The notes: generated by a model not told the origin, from the sequence alone. Shown: positions 7,298 through 17,549, counted from the stretch's first letter. The stretch: DNA of 64,000 nucleotides from Georgenia yuyongxinii (GCF_006352065.1 NZ_CP040915.1:3534001-3598000); one strand, 5' to 3'. A program made the numbers and translations.

Positions 7298-8161
7298 TCA
7301 GTATCCGGCGATGCGCTCCAGCCGTGCGATCCGTTCCGCCATCGGCGGGTGGGTGGAGAACATCCGCACGAGCCCGCCGCCGCCCCGGAACGGGTTGGCG
7401 ATCATCATGTGGCTCACGTTCTCCATGCGCTGGGTGGGTTGCAGCGGGTGCGCGGCGGTGCCGCGCTCGAGCTTGCGCAGCGCCGAGGCGAGGGCCAGGG
7501 GATCGCCGGTGAGCCGGGCGCCGTCCTCGTCCGCGTCGAACTCGCGGGTGCGAGAGATGGCGAGCTGGATGAGCATCGCAGCAAGCGGCGCCAGGAGTGC
7601 GGTGGCGAGCAGCGCCAGCGGGTTGGCGTTGCGGTCGCGGCCGCCGAAGAAGAGCAGGAACTGCGCGATCGAGGTGATGACCCCGGCGAAGGCCGCCGCG
7701 ACCGAGGAGGTGAGGATGTCCCGGTTGTACACATGCATGAGCTCGTGCCCGAGCACCGCCCGCAGCTCACGCGGCTCCAGCATGCGCATGATGCCCTCGG
7801 TCACGCACACGGCCGCGTGCCGGGCGTCGCGACCGGTCGCGAAGGCGTTGGGCTGGGCCGTCGGCGCGATGTACAGCCGCGGCATCGGCTGGCGAGCCGC
7901 GGTGGCAAGCTCGCGGACCGTGGCGTACAAGCCAGGCGCCTCGGCCTCGCTGAGCGGTCGGGCGGCCATGGCGCGGATGGCCAGCTTGTCCGAGTTCCAG
8001 TAGCTGTAGAACGTCGTGGCCAGGCCGATCGCGGCGAAGATCCAGATGAACGTCGACCGCCCGGTGCCCGAGGCCACCAGGGCACCGACCCCCAGCAGGA
8101 CGACCCACATGCTCGCGAAGAGCAGGGTGGTCTTCAGCCCGTTGTGGTGCCGGTCGGTCAT
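7298..8161 (-). CDS. htpX: HtpX membrane zinc metalloprotease
   Basis: HtpX is a membrane-bound M48 peptidase involved in membrane-protein quality control. The 287-residue protein has two N-terminal hydrophobic segments (about residues 12-31 and 36-52), then a cytosolic domain with zinc motif HELMH at 139-143. Further membrane helices follow near 156-175 and 185-205. A downstream acidic ligand lies in REFDADEDG. The ATG at 8161 gives the family's usual length, and the longer in-frame extension is not family-like. It follows fprA on the same strand, but a hairpin lies between them. Confidence 0.95.
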   Translation of the reverse strand: MTDRHHNGLKTTLLFASMWVVLLGVGALVASGTGRSTFIWIFAAIGLATTFYSYWNSDKLAIRAMAARPLSEAEAPGLYATVRELATAARQPMPRLYIAPTAQPNAFATGRDARHAAVCVTEGIMRMLEPRELRAVLGHELMHVYNRDILTSSVAAAFAGVITSIAQFLLFFGGRDRNANPLALLATALLAPLAAMLIQLAISRTREFDADEDGARLTGDPLALASALRKLERGTAAHPLQPTQRMENVSHMMIANPFRGGGGLVRMFSTHPPMAERIARLERIAGY

Positions 8162-8188
8162 TGCGCGTGCTCCATCCTCGGGGGTCGG

Positions 8189-8223
8189 CGAGGGCCCGCC
8201 ACCTACCGGTGGTGGGCCCCTCA
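8189..8223 (-). terminator. hairpin between fprA and htpX
   Basis: An imperfect inverted repeat (GAGGGCCCGCCACC and GGTGGTGGGCCCCTC around a TACC loop) lies downstream of the fprA stop on the minus strand. It probably terminates or attenuates transcription before htpX. No long T-run follows, which is usual in high-GC genomes. Confidence 0.45.
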
Positions 8224-8366
8224 TCTCCTCCAACGGCCGGCTCGCCGCGCGTGTTCCCCGCGACGGGCCGCGCGTGACCCACGGCCCTGCCGTTTCAGCG
8301 CCGCTGAGGGTGCCACCCGCCGTCATACGAGTTTCCGGAGCCGGGCAGGAGACCTCGTGCACGGTG

Positions 8367-9773
8367 TCAGAGCAGCCGACCGTCGTGCTCCTCACCGCGG
8401 GAGATGGCCGTCATGGTCTCGCGGTGCACGACCTTCACTCGCTCGCGCTCGACCCCGTCGTACCTCTCCCCCAGGGACCGTTCGAAGGCGTCGAGCAGCT
8501 CCCAGCCCTCCCAGGTCGTGTAGCGCACGCCGGCGGCCTCCAGGGCGGCGAGCATGGCGTCGTGCCCGACTGCGGCCTCGTCGTCGGACCGGGCGTGCAG
8601 CAGCCCGGCCTGGGCGTCCTCGACGAGGTGGGCGATGGTCTGCTGGGCGTCGGACTTCGTCGAGCCGATCAGACCCACCGGGCCGCGCTTGATCCAGCCG
8701 GTGGCGTAGACCCCGGTGAGGTAGTCGCCGTCGTCGCCGATCACCCGGCCCTCGGTGTTGGGGATGACGCCGCTGCGTTCGTCGAAGGGCAGACCCGCCA
8801 CGGGCGAGCCGAAGTACCCGACGGCGCGGTAGACCGCCTGGACGGGGGTGTCGACGAACTCACCGGTGCCGCGCACGCTGCCGTCCCCGGTCAGCTCGGT
8901 GCGCTCGGTGCGGATCGCCTCGACCTTGCCGTTGCCCAGGACCTCCACGGGCCGGTGCAGGAAGTGCAGGTGGATGCGGCGCGACGCCGTCCGGTCGGCC
9001 TCCTCCTTCAGGGTCCAGTCCATCAGCGTCTTGACCACCTGCTTGGTCTGGTTGGAGGACCGGATCGACTCCTCCGAGCCCTCGTCGAACTGGAAGTCCT
9101 CGTCGTAGACGATGACGTCGACGTCGGGCACCTTGCCCAGCTCGCGCAGCTCGAGGGGGGTGAACTTCACCTGTGCCGGGCCGCGGCGGCCGAACACGTG
9201 CACGTCGGTGACCGGGCTGCGGCGCAGCCCCTCGACCACGTTTTCGGGGATCTCGGTGACCAGGAGGTCCTCGGGGTGCTTCGCGAGCATGCGCGCGACG
9301 TCGAGGGCGACGTTGCCGACGCCGACGACGGCCACCTCCTTGGCCTCGAGCGGCCAGGTGCGTGGGACGTCGGGGTGCCCGTCGTACCAGGAGACGAAGT
9401 CGGCGGCGCCGTAGCTGCCGGCCAGGTCGATGCCCGGGATGTTCAGCGGGGCGTCGCGGTCGGAGCCGGTGGAGAAGATCACGGCGTCGTAGTGCCGCTG
9501 CAGCTCCTCGAGGGAGACGTCCGTACCGACGTCGACGTTGCCGATCAGGCGGATGTCACCGCGCTGGAGGATCTTGTACAGCGCCACGATGATCTGCTTG
9601 ATCCGCGGGTGGTCCGGGGCGACGCCGTACCGCACCAGCCCGAACGGCGCGGGCAGCCGCTCGAAGAGGTCGATGCTCACCTCCAGCCCAGACTTGGACA
9701 GGATGTCGGCCGCGTAGATGCCGGCAGGGCCGGCACCGACGAGAGCCACGCTCAGCGGGCGGGAGCTGGTCAC
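8367..9773 (-). CDS. fprA: ferredoxin/flavodoxin-NADP+ reductase, FprA type
   Basis: The 468-residue adrenodoxin-reductase-like flavoprotein transfers electrons between NADPH and ferredoxin in the cytoplasm. The FAD dinucleotide motif VGAGPAGIYAAD sits near the N-terminus and the NADPH motif VVGVGNVALDVARML lies near residue 150. Other family segments are PFGLVRYGVAPDHP and YATGWIKRGPVGLIG. The start is a GTG at 9773 preceded by GAGAGG, giving a length close to the mycobacterial FprA. A longer in-frame extension to 9848 lacks family similarity. Confidence 0.92.
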   Translation of the reverse strand: MTSSRPLSVALVGAGPAGIYAADILSKSGLEVSIDLFERLPAPFGLVRYGVAPDHPRIKQIIVALYKILQRGDIRLIGNVDVGTDVSLEELQRHYDAVIFSTGSDRDAPLNIPGIDLAGSYGAADFVSWYDGHPDVPRTWPLEAKEVAVVGVGNVALDVARMLAKHPEDLLVTEIPENVVEGLRRSPVTDVHVFGRRGPAQVKFTPLELRELGKVPDVDVIVYDEDFQFDEGSEESIRSSNQTKQVVKTLMDWTLKEEADRTASRRIHLHFLHRPVEVLGNGKVEAIRTERTELTGDGSVRGTGEFVDTPVQAVYRAVGYFGSPVAGLPFDERSGVIPNTEGRVIGDDGDYLTGVYATGWIKRGPVGLIGSTKSDAQQTIAHLVEDAQAGLLHARSDDEAAVGHDAMLAALEAAGVRYTTWEGWELLDAFERSLGERYDGVERERVKVVHRETMTAISRGEEHDGRLL

Positions 9774-10013
9774 AAGAACCTCTCGTACAGGGGATGCGGG
9801 CGTCCGTCCTCGCGGCGCACGGACATGGCCGGGCCGGGAGAAAACCACCGTCCAGTCTATGGCCAGGCCGGGTGGGCCTGGTGGTGAGGGCCGTCACGCC
9901 GTCGGGCGGGCCAGCTCGAGGACCGTGGCCGACGGCGTCGCGTGCGCCGCCGCGACACCGAACCTGTCCGGTTGGTTCCGGCGTTCATCCCGGCGCGGTG
10001 CGAGAGTGTGGCG

Positions 10014-11087
10014 GTGACCGACCACTCCGCCCACGGCGCTGCCGCCGCTGTGTCCGCCACGGCACCTCCTGGGGTACCGCGCGACCCCGCCCCGCCAGGC
10101 GGCACGGATCGGGTGGGGCTGGCGCTCGGCCTGAGCTGCTACCTGCTCTGGGGCACCTTCCCGCTGTACTTCCGCCTGCTGGACCAGGCCTCGGCCACGG
10201 AGATCGTGGCGCACCGCGCGGTGTGGAGCCTGGGGTTCTGCCTCCTGGCCCTGGTGCTGATGCGGTCCATGCGGGCGTTCGGCGAGGTGCTGCGCCGTCC
10301 TGCGATGCTCGCTCAGCTGGCCGTGGCGGCGGTGCTGGTGGCGTCGAACTGGCTCGTGTACGTGTATGGGGTCAACTCCGGGCGCACGGTCGACGCGGCG
10401 CTGGGGTACTTCATCAACCCGCTCGTCACGGTGCTCCTCGCCGTCCTCGTGCTCCGCGAGCGGTTGCGACCCCTCCAGTGGGTGGCGAGCGGCATCGGCG
10501 CCGCGGCGTTCGTGGTGATCGCGGTCGGGTACGGCGAGCTCCCGTGGATCGCGCTCACCCTGGCGGTCACGTTCGGCCTGTACGGGCTGGCGAAGAACCG
10601 GGTGGGGCGGACGGTCGGGGCGCTGCCCGGTCTGGCGGTGGAGACGACCGTGCTCTTCCCGGTCGCGGTCGGCTACCTCCTCTGGCTGGGCGCGACCGGG
10701 GCCGGCACGTTCGGCGCGGCCGGCCCGGACCGCGTCTCGCACATGCTCCTGCTCCTGGCGGCGGGGCCGCTGACGGCGGTGCCGCTGCTGCTGTTCGGGG
10801 CGGCGGCCCGCCGGTTGCCGCTCAGCGTCGTCGGGATGCTCCAGTACGTCACCCCGGTGCTGCAGCTGTTGGTCGGTGTGGCGTTGTTCCGCGAGCCGAT
10901 GCCACCGGAGCGGTGGGCGGGGTTCGTCCTCGTCTGGGTGGCAATCGCGCTGCTCACGCTGGACGGGTGGCGGCACCGGCCGTCGGGCCGGTCCGGCCGT
11001 TCTGAGCGCTCCGGCGCTCCGGGCGCTCCGGGCGGTCCGGGCGCTCGGCGCGCACGAGCCCAGCCTCCTGACGTCGCGGATCGGTAG
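10014..11087 (+). CDS. rarD: EamA/RarD family transporter
   Basis: The protein is 357 residues with about ten membrane segments. The RarD signature GLSCYLLWGTFPLYFRLL follows a non-hydrophobic N-terminal stretch of about 40 residues. Other RarD-like features are ATEIVAHRAVWSL, LVASNWLVYVYGVNSGRTVDAALGYFINPL, and GMLQYVTPVLQLLVGV near the C-terminus. RarD belongs to the drug/metabolite transporter superfamily, and the substrate is not settled. The GTG at 10014 (VTDHSAHG) was chosen. The exact start is uncertain because the N-terminus is poorly conserved. The C-terminal 35 residues are Gly/Pro/Arg-rich. Confidence 0.88.
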   Translation: MTDHSAHGAAAAVSATAPPGVPRDPAPPGGTDRVGLALGLSCYLLWGTFPLYFRLLDQASATEIVAHRAVWSLGFCLLALVLMRSMRAFGEVLRRPAMLAQLAVAAVLVASNWLVYVYGVNSGRTVDAALGYFINPLVTVLLAVLVLRERLRPLQWVASGIGAAAFVVIAVGYGELPWIALTLAVTFGLYGLAKNRVGRTVGALPGLAVETTVLFPVAVGYLLWLGATGAGTFGAAGPDRVSHMLLLLAAGPLTAVPLLLFGAAARRLPLSVVGMLQYVTPVLQLLVGVALFREPMPPERWAGFVLVWVAIALLTLDGWRHRPSGRSGRSERSGAPGAPGGPGARRARAQPPDVADR

Positions 11088-11272
11088 GTCGTCGACCGTG
11101 CTCCTAGGCACGGCTGCGCGACCTGCCCGCCGGGGTCAGTGCGGCCCGCGCGACCGCCGGTCTTCCCGACCTACCGGTCGTGCGGCTGGGCAGCCATCGT
11201 GCGGCGGACCGATGGCGCGCCGGCCCGCTGATCAGCGCGGGGCCGGCGCGCTGACGTCACGCTGCGCCGGAA

Positions 11273-11322
11273 ATCTCGCGGAGCAGATGACATCTCACGG
11301 AGAAGATGACATCTCGCGGGAG
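11273..11322. repeat. 19-bp tandem repeat downstream of the polyprenyl synthase gene
   Basis: ATCTCRCGGAGMAGATGAC occurs twice head-to-tail (11273-11291 and 11292-11310), followed by a partial third copy ATCTCGCGGGAG. It lies in the convergent 11088-11338 gap between rarD and the polyprenyl synthase gene, which otherwise has no gene. Confidence 0.7.
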
Positions 11323-11338
11323 TGGGCGCTCCGCTGGC

Positions 11339-12364
11339 TCAGGCCAGGCGGTCCACCAGCAGCCCCGCGAACGCGCCTAGCGCGTCCTTGACGTCGCCCT
11401 CCGGCAGCGGAGCGAGCTCGTCGACGGCGTCGCGCGCCCAGGCGGCGGCGAGGTCGCGCGCCTCACCCACCACCTTGTGCCGGCGCAGGTCGGCCACGAT
11501 GGAGCTGAGCGCCTCGTCGGAGCCCAGATCCTCCCCCAGCCGTTCGAGGAGCCGCAGCCCGTCGTCGTCGAGGGTGCCGGCCGCGGCGCGCTGGCGCAGC
11601 AGCAGCACGGGCATCGTGTCCACGCCCTCGCGCAGGTCGGTGCCCGGTGTCTTGCCGGTGGTGGCGGCGTCGGCGGAGAGGTCGATGACGTCGTCGGCCA
11701 GCTGGAACGCGACGCCGACCTTCTCGCCGTACCGCGTCAGGATCTCGGCGAGCTCCGCGCCGGCCCCGGAGAACGTGGCGCCGTACCGCGCGGACGCGGC
11801 GATGAGGGAGCCGGTCTTGTCCGCCAGCACCCGGATGTAGTGGCCGGTCGGCTCCTCGCCGTCCGCCGGGCCGAGCGTCTCGTGCAGCTGGCCCAGGCAG
11901 AGCCGCTCGAAGGTCTCGGCGTGCACGCGCACGGCGTCCGCCCCGAGCTGGGCGACCAGCTGTGACGCGCGAGCGAAGAGCAGGTCCCCGGTGAGGATCG
12001 CGACCGAGTTGCCCCACACCTCGTGGGCGGCCGGGGCCCCGCGCCGCATGGGCGCGGAGTCCATGACGTCGTCGTGGTAGAGCGTGGCCAGGTGGGTCAG
12101 CTCCACGGCGACGGCGGCCGTCAGGACGTCGTCGTTCACGCCCCCGCCGAGCTCGGCGGTCAGCAGGGTGAGCAGCGGGCGCAGCCGCTTGCCGCCCGCG
12201 GCGGCCAGGTGCGCCGCCGGGGCATCCACCAGCTGGTCCGCGCCCACCACGGACGCGCGCAGCCGGTCCTCGACGTCGCTCATCAGCGGCGTCAGGCGGG
12301 CCTCGAGGTCGTGGTCGCCCAGGGGCAGGATGGAGGAGGAAGTCACGAGAGGAACCGTACTCAC
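11339..12364 (-). CDS. polyprenyl diphosphate synthase (menaquinone side chain)
   Basis: The 341-residue trans-isoprenyl diphosphate synthase has the first Asp-rich motif YHDDVMD followed by the MRRG basic patch, and the second motif LADDVID. KRLRP lies near residue 60. It condenses IPP with an allylic primer to make the C35-C45 chain later attached by MenA. Chain length cannot be fixed from sequence. The GTG at 12364 overlaps the nuoN stop (GTGA), tying side-chain synthesis to the end of the nuo operon. An internal GTG at 12346 is the alternative start. Confidence 0.93.
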   Translation of the reverse strand: MSTVPLVTSSSILPLGDHDLEARLTPLMSDVEDRLRASVVGADQLVDAPAAHLAAAGGKRLRPLLTLLTAELGGGVNDDVLTAAVAVELTHLATLYHDDVMDSAPMRRGAPAAHEVWGNSVAILTGDLLFARASQLVAQLGADAVRVHAETFERLCLGQLHETLGPADGEEPTGHYIRVLADKTGSLIAASARYGATFSGAGAELAEILTRYGEKVGVAFQLADDVIDLSADAATTGKTPGTDLREGVDTMPVLLLRQRAAAGTLDDDGLRLLERLGEDLGSDEALSSIVADLRRHKVVGEARDLAAAWARDAVDELAPLPEGDVKDALGAFAGLLVDRLA

Positions 12365-13926
12365 GGGAGGAAGGTCGTCGCCTGGCCGGCGAGCTCGAGG
12401 ACGGGCCCGGGCAGCACACCGACCAGGACAGTGGCGACGGCGCACACGCCCACGGCGACCGACGTCATGCCTTCGGAGGAGACGACGGCGGTGGTCTCGC
12501 CGTCGGGCTCGGTGAAGAACATGAGCACGATCAGGCGCACGTAGAAGAACGCCGTCGCCGCCGAGGCGAGCACGGCCAGGACCACCAGGACGGTGCCGCC
12601 GCCGTCGACCGCCGCGGAGAACACGGCGAACTTGCCCATGAAGCCGGCGGTGAGCGGGATGCCCGCGAAGGAGAGCAGGAAGATCACCATCGCGACGGCG
12701 ATCGCCGGGCTGCGCCGGCCCAGGCCCGCCCACTGCGACAGGTGGGTGGCCTCGCCGGTGACGTTGCCGTCCGCGTCCCGCTCGCGCACCAGGGTCACGA
12801 GGGCGAAGGCGCCGATCGTGGCCAGGCCGTAGGCGAGGAGGTAGAACAGCACCGCACCGATGCCCTCCTTGGTCAGCGAGATGACGCCGATGAGCACGAA
12901 CCCGGCGTGCGCGATCGAGGAGTAGGCCAGCATCCGCTTGATGTCGGTCTGCACGATGCCCAGCACGGTGCCGAGGAGCATGGTGAGGATGATGACCACC
13001 CACATCACCGGCTCGAGGTCCCAGCTCATGTCGGGCAGCACCACGTACACGAACCGCAGCAGCGCCGCGAAGGCGGCGAGCTTGGTGGCGGCGGCCATGA
13101 ACCCGGTGATGGGGGTCGGGGCGCCGGTGTAGACGTCGGGCGTCCACGCGTGGAAGGGCACGGCACCGACCTTGAACAGCAGGCCCACGATGACCATGAG
13201 CGCGCCGCCGAGCAGGAGCCAGTCCATGCCGACGGTCGCAGGCACGGCCTGGGCGATGCCGTCCAGGCGCACGGTGCCGGAGTAGCCGTACAGCAGGGCG
13301 ATGCCGAAGATGACGAACGCGGACGCGAACGCGCCGAGCAGGAAGTACTTCACCGACGCCTCCTGCGAGAGCAGGCGACGGCGGCGGGCGAGCCCGGAGA
13401 GCACGTACAGGGGCAGTGAGAGCACCTCGAGGGCGACGAACAGGGTCAGCAGGTCACCCGCGCCGGCGAAGAGCAGCATGCCGCCCAGCGCGAAGAGGGT
13501 CAGGGGGTAGACCTCGGTCTGCGCCATGCCGGCGCGAGTGGCGTCGGCCTCGTCGGTCGAGCCGGGCCGGGTCGCGGCCTGGGCGACGAACGCGCCCTCG
13601 CCGGACTCGGTGCGGTCGGCGATGACGAGCAGGCCGAGCAGCCCGAACAGGGCGAGCAGCCCCTGAGCGAACAGCGCGGGCGTGTCCTCGATCAGGGCGC
13701 CGGAGACGAGGGCGCTGGGCCCGGCGTCCTGGACCACGGTCCAGCGCCAGACCACCGCGACCAGGGCGCCGGCGGTGGCCAGCAGGCCCAGCACGAGCTG
13801 GATCGGGCGGCGTGAGCCGCGCGGGGCGAAGGCCTCGACCAGCACGCCGACGACGGCGGCGGCCAGGACGATGAGGACGGGTGTCAGCCCCGCCCAGTCC
13901 ACCTCGGGGGCGACGAACGTGTTCAC
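12361..13926 (-). CDS. nuoN: NADH-quinone oxidoreductase subunit N
   Basis: This 521-residue antiporter-like membrane subunit of complex I has about 14 hydrophobic helices. Family hallmarks are the EVLSLPLYVLSG stretch, the KYFLLGAFASAFVIFG helix with its conserved Lys, the FKVGAVPFHAWTPDVYTGAPTP motif, and DIKRMLAYSSIAHAGF. It forms part of the proton-pumping membrane arm. The GTG at 13926 overlaps the nuoM stop. Confidence 0.97.
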   Translation of the reverse strand: MNTFVAPEVDWAGLTPVLIVLAAAVVGVLVEAFAPRGSRRPIQLVLGLLATAGALVAVVWRWTVVQDAGPSALVSGALIEDTPALFAQGLLALFGLLGLLVIADRTESGEGAFVAQAATRPGSTDEADATRAGMAQTEVYPLTLFALGGMLLFAGAGDLLTLFVALEVLSLPLYVLSGLARRRRLLSQEASVKYFLLGAFASAFVIFGIALLYGYSGTVRLDGIAQAVPATVGMDWLLLGGALMVIVGLLFKVGAVPFHAWTPDVYTGAPTPITGFMAAATKLAAFAALLRFVYVVLPDMSWDLEPVMWVVIILTMLLGTVLGIVQTDIKRMLAYSSIAHAGFVLIGVISLTKEGIGAVLFYLLAYGLATIGAFALVTLVRERDADGNVTGEATHLSQWAGLGRRSPAIAVAMVIFLLSFAGIPLTAGFMGKFAVFSAAVDGGGTVLVVLAVLASAATAFFYVRLIVLMFFTEPDGETTAVVSSEGMTSVAVGVCAVATVLVGVLPGPVLELAGQATTFLP

Positions 13927-15536
13927 TTGGTGGTTCCCTCTTCCGTGCCGGCGTCGGTCCCTGCGGCCGTCGCGCCGAGCGCGACGCCGGCCTGGTCCGG
14001 GCCCCGGGCGGTGTCGATGGAGCTGGGCTGCTCGATGGCGGCGTTCTGCGCGACCGGGGTGACGGCGTCGATCACCGGCGCGGGGTAGAACCCGAGCGCG
14101 AGCATCGCCGCGACCAGCGGCGCCACGACCCACTTCTCACGGACGCTCAGGTCGGGGATCCGGGCGAGCTCGGGCACCTTGGGGCCGGTGAAGATCCGCT
14201 GGTAGGGCAGCAGGATGTACAGCGCCGCGATGATCACGCCGAGGACGGCGATGCATGCGGCGAGGATGTTGACCCGGAACGTGCCCTGGAGGACCAGGAA
14301 CTCGGGCACGAACCCGCTCAGGCCGGGCAGCGCGATCGTGGCGAGACCGGAGATCAGGAACGTCCCGGCCAGCACCGGGGTGACCCGCTGCATCCCGCCG
14401 TAGGCGGGGATCTGCTGGGTGCCGCCGCGGCGGACCAGGAAGCCGGCGATGAGGAACAGCGCGGCGGTGGACACGCCGTGGGCGACCATGTAGACCATGG
14501 CGCCGGTCAGGGCGACCTGGTCGCGGACGAAGATGCCCAGCACGATGAAGCCGAAGTGGCTCACCGAGGTGAAGGCGATCAGGCGCATGATGTCGCGCTG
14601 GCCGATCGCGACGAGCCCGCCGTAGATGATCGAGACCAGGGCCAGCCCGATGATCACCGGCGCGGCCCACCGCGAGGCCTCGGGGAACAGCGGCAGGCAC
14701 AGCGCGATCATCCCGAAGGTGCCGACCTTGTCCAGCACGCCGACCAGCAGCGTGGAGGTGCCGGCGGTGGCCTGCTGGGCGGTGTCGGGCAGCCAGGTGT
14801 GCACGGGCCACATCGGGGCCTTGATCGCCAGGGCGATGAAGAAGGAGACGAACAGCCAGCGCTCCGCGGACTGGGAGACCTCGAGGTTGCCGGCGAGGGT
14901 GTCGATGAGGAAGCCCTGCTCCCCGCCGGGGCCGGCGAGGTACACGGCGATGACGCCCACGAGCATGATCAGGCCACCGGCGAGGGAGTACAGCAGGAAC
15001 TTCAGCGCCGCGGTGCGGCGGCGCGGTCCGCCGTAGTTGCCGATGAGGAAATACACCGGGATGAGCATCGCCTCGAACAGGACGTAGAAGAAGAACACGT
15101 CCCGGGCGGCGAACACGGCCACCATGAGGGCCTCGAGCGCGAGCACGAGGGCGACGAAGCCCATCTGCCGGCGCTCGAGCACGGCCCCGTCGGGCACGGC
15201 CTCCTGCTCACGCCAGGCCGCCAGGAGCACCAGCGGCACGAGGAACACCGCCAGGAGCACCATGGCCAGGCCGAGGCCGTTGACGCCGACGGCGTAGGAG
15301 ACACCGAACTGCGGGATCCACCCGGCGAGCTCGGTCAGCTGCTGCTGCCCGGCGGCGCCCATGTCGAACTGGGTGGTCATCGCGATCGCGAGCAGGAGCT
15401 CGACGATCGAGACGGCCAGGCCGTAGGGGCGGGCCACCTTGTGCAGGGGCTTGACCAGCCACAGCACCGCGGCTGCCACCAGGGGCACCACGATGAGGAC
15501 GGTCAGCCAGGGAAAGGCTGCGTTCATGGTCTGCAT
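13923..15536 (-). CDS. nuoM: NADH-quinone oxidoreductase subunit M
   Basis: This 537-residue antiporter-like membrane subunit has about 14 helices. Key segments include FYVLFEAMLIPVYFLIG with the conserved Glu, KFLLYSLAGGLIMLVG, the KAPMWPVHTWLPDTAQQAT motif, and RLIAFTSVSHFGF. A second ATG at 15527 (MNAAFPW) is better spaced from the GAGGAAGAG ribosome site, which nearly touches the first ATG, so the real start may be three codons later. A Thr/Gly/Ala-rich tail ends the protein. Confidence 0.97.
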   Translation of the reverse strand: MQTMNAAFPWLTVLIVVPLVAAAVLWLVKPLHKVARPYGLAVSIVELLLAIAMTTQFDMGAAGQQQLTELAGWIPQFGVSYAVGVNGLGLAMVLLAVFLVPLVLLAAWREQEAVPDGAVLERRQMGFVALVLALEALMVAVFAARDVFFFYVLFEAMLIPVYFLIGNYGGPRRRTAALKFLLYSLAGGLIMLVGVIAVYLAGPGGEQGFLIDTLAGNLEVSQSAERWLFVSFFIALAIKAPMWPVHTWLPDTAQQATAGTSTLLVGVLDKVGTFGMIALCLPLFPEASRWAAPVIIGLALVSIIYGGLVAIGQRDIMRLIAFTSVSHFGFIVLGIFVRDQVALTGAMVYMVAHGVSTAALFLIAGFLVRRGGTQQIPAYGGMQRVTPVLAGTFLISGLATIALPGLSGFVPEFLVLQGTFRVNILAACIAVLGVIIAALYILLPYQRIFTGPKVPELARIPDLSVREKWVVAPLVAAMLALGFYPAPVIDAVTPVAQNAAIEQPSSIDTARGPDQAGVALGATAAGTDAGTEEGTTK

Positions 15537-15557
15537 CTCTTCCTCGAACCTCTTCCC

Positions 15558-17549
15558 TCAGACCTGCACGCGCGAGGCGAGGACGACGACTAGGGCCAGC
15601 ACCACGCCGATGAGCATGAGCGCGGCATAGGAGCGCACGTAGCCGTTTTGCAGGCGACGCAGGATCCTGCCGAGGCCGGAGGTGGCCCGGGCCACGCCCA
15701 TGACGGCGCCGTCGACGACGGAGGAGTCCGCGTACACCAGCGAGCGGGTCAGGTACTGGCTGGGCTTCATGAAGACCCCTTCGTTGAAGGCGTCCTGGTA
15801 CAGGTCCTGCCGGGCGGCACGGGTCAGCGCGGAGCCGCGCGGGGCCTCGACCGGCACCTCACGGGCGCCGTAGACACGCCAGGCGAGCAGGGCGCCGACG
15901 ACGGCGAGCACGATCGTCAGCGTGACGATGACCGGCACCGGGATGACCGGGGCGGCGTGCTCGGCGCGGCCGACCACCGGCTCGAGCCAGGTGACGAAGG
16001 AGTCACCGGCGGCGAGGACACCACCGAGGGCCACCGAGCCGATGGCCAGGATGATCATCGGCACGGTCATCAGGGCAGGGGCCTCGTGCGGGTGGACCTG
16101 CTCGGCTGCCGGGTCCTTCCAGCGGGCCTTGCCGTGGAAGACCATGAAGAACAGCCGCGACATGTAGAACGCGGTGATCGCGGCGCCGATCAGCGCGACG
16201 GTGCCGAAGACCCACGGCCGCCAGCCCTCTCCGACGAACGCCGTCTCGATGATGAGGTCCTTGCTCCAGAAGCCGGAGAAGGGCGGGATGCCGATGATCG
16301 CGAGCCAGCCCAGCGCCATGGTCACCCAGGTGATCTTCATGTAGGGCGCCAGGGCGCCGAAGCCGCGCATGTCGACCCGGTCGTCCATCGCGTGCATGAC
16401 CGAGCCGGCCCCGAGGAACAGGCCGGCCTTGAAGAAGCCGTGCGTGACCAGGTGGAAGATCGCGAAGGCGTACCCGATGGGGCCCAGGCCCGCGCCGAGC
16501 ATCATGTAGCCGATCTGGGACATGGTCGAGGCGGCGAGCACCTTCTTCATGTCGTCCTTGGCGCAGCCGACGATCGCCCCGAACAGCAGGGTGATGGCGC
16601 CGACGATGGCGATGACGAGCAGCGCGTTGGGGGCGCCGTTCAGGATCGGGCCCGAGCGCACGAGCAGGTAGACGCCGGCGGTGACCATGGTGGCGGCGTG
16701 GATGAGGGCCGAGACGGGGGTGGGGCCGGCCATGGCGTCACCCAGCCAGGCCTGCAGGGGGAACTGCGCCGACTTGCCGCACGCGGCGAGCAGGAGCAGC
16801 AGGCCGATGGCGGTGAGCACCCCCTCGCCGGTGCCCTCCGCGGCGCCGAAGACGGTGACGAAGTCCACCGCACCGAAGGCGGCGAACATCGCGCCCATGG
16901 CGAGCAGCAGGCCGACGTCCCCGATCCGGTTCATCACGAAGGCCTTCTTGGCAGCCACCGCGTAGTCGGTGCGGTAGTTCCAGAACCCGATGAGCAGGTA
17001 GGACGCCAGGCCCACGCCCTCCCAGCCGACGAACAGCAGCACGTAGCTGTCGGCGAGGACGAGCAGCAGCATCGCGGCGACGAAGAGGTTGAGGTAGGCG
17101 AAGAACCGGCGCCGGTCGGTGTCGTGCTCCATGTAGGCCACGGAGTAGATGTGGATGAGTGTGCCCACGAAGGTCACGAGCATCACGAAGGTCATCGACA
17201 GCGGGTCGATCCGCAGCCCGGCGTCGACCGCGAGGTTCCCGGCCGGGATCCAGCTGAAGAGGTGCACGTCGAGCACCCGCTCCTCGGCCGGCAGGCCGAA
17301 CAGCTGCGCGAGGACCGCGACACCGACGACGAAGGCGCCGGCGGAGGCGAGCACCCCGAGCCAGTGGCCCCACCGGTCGGCGCGACGGCCGAGCAGCAGC
17401 AGGACACCGGCACCGAGCAGCGGCAGGGCGACGAGCAGCCAGGCGAGCGAGACCGCCCCGCCGACCGCGCCGCCGTCGCCAGCAGTGACGGCGGAGGCAG
17501 CCGTGACGGCGGAGGCGGGCATGGACAAGGTACCCAGAGTGGCGAACAC
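15558..17549 (-). CDS. nuoL: NADH-quinone oxidoreductase subunit L
   Basis: At 663 residues this is the largest antiporter-like membrane subunit. It has the typical [22 protein letters not shown] segment, [18 protein letters not shown], the [14 protein letters not shown] lateral-helix motif, [20 protein letters not shown], and a long C-terminal lateral helix region. It sits at the distal end of the proton-translocating arm. The GTG at 17549 was chosen, and an ATG nine codons later (MPASAV) is possible. nuoK ends 11 bp upstream. Confidence 0.97.
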   Translation of the reverse strand: MFATLGTLSMPASAVTAASAVTAGDGGAVGGAVSLAWLLVALPLLGAGVLLLLGRRADRWGHWLGVLASAGAFVVGVAVLAQLFGLPAEERVLDVHLFSWIPAGNLAVDAGLRIDPLSMTFVMLVTFVGTLIHIYSVAYMEHDTDRRRFFAYLNLFVAAMLLLVLADSYVLLFVGWEGVGLASYLLIGFWNYRTDYAVAAKKAFVMNRIGDVGLLLAMGAMFAAFGAVDFVTVFGAAEGTGEGVLTAIGLLLLLAACGKSAQFPLQAWLGDAMAGPTPVSALIHAATMVTAGVYLLVRSGPILNGAPNALLVIAIVGAITLLFGAIVGCAKDDMKKVLAASTMSQIGYMMLGAGLGPIGYAFAIFHLVTHGFFKAGLFLGAGSVMHAMDDRVDMRGFGALAPYMKITWVTMALGWLAIIGIPPFSGFWSKDLIIETAFVGEGWRPWVFGTVALIGAAITAFYMSRLFFMVFHGKARWKDPAAEQVHPHEAPALMTVPMIILAIGSVALGGVLAAGDSFVTWLEPVVGRAEHAAPVIPVPVIVTLTIVLAVVGALLAWRVYGAREVPVEAPRGSALTRAARQDLYQDAFNEGVFMKPSQYLTRSLVYADSSVVDGAVMGVARATSGLGRILRRLQNGYVRSYAALMLIGVVLALVVVLASRVQV

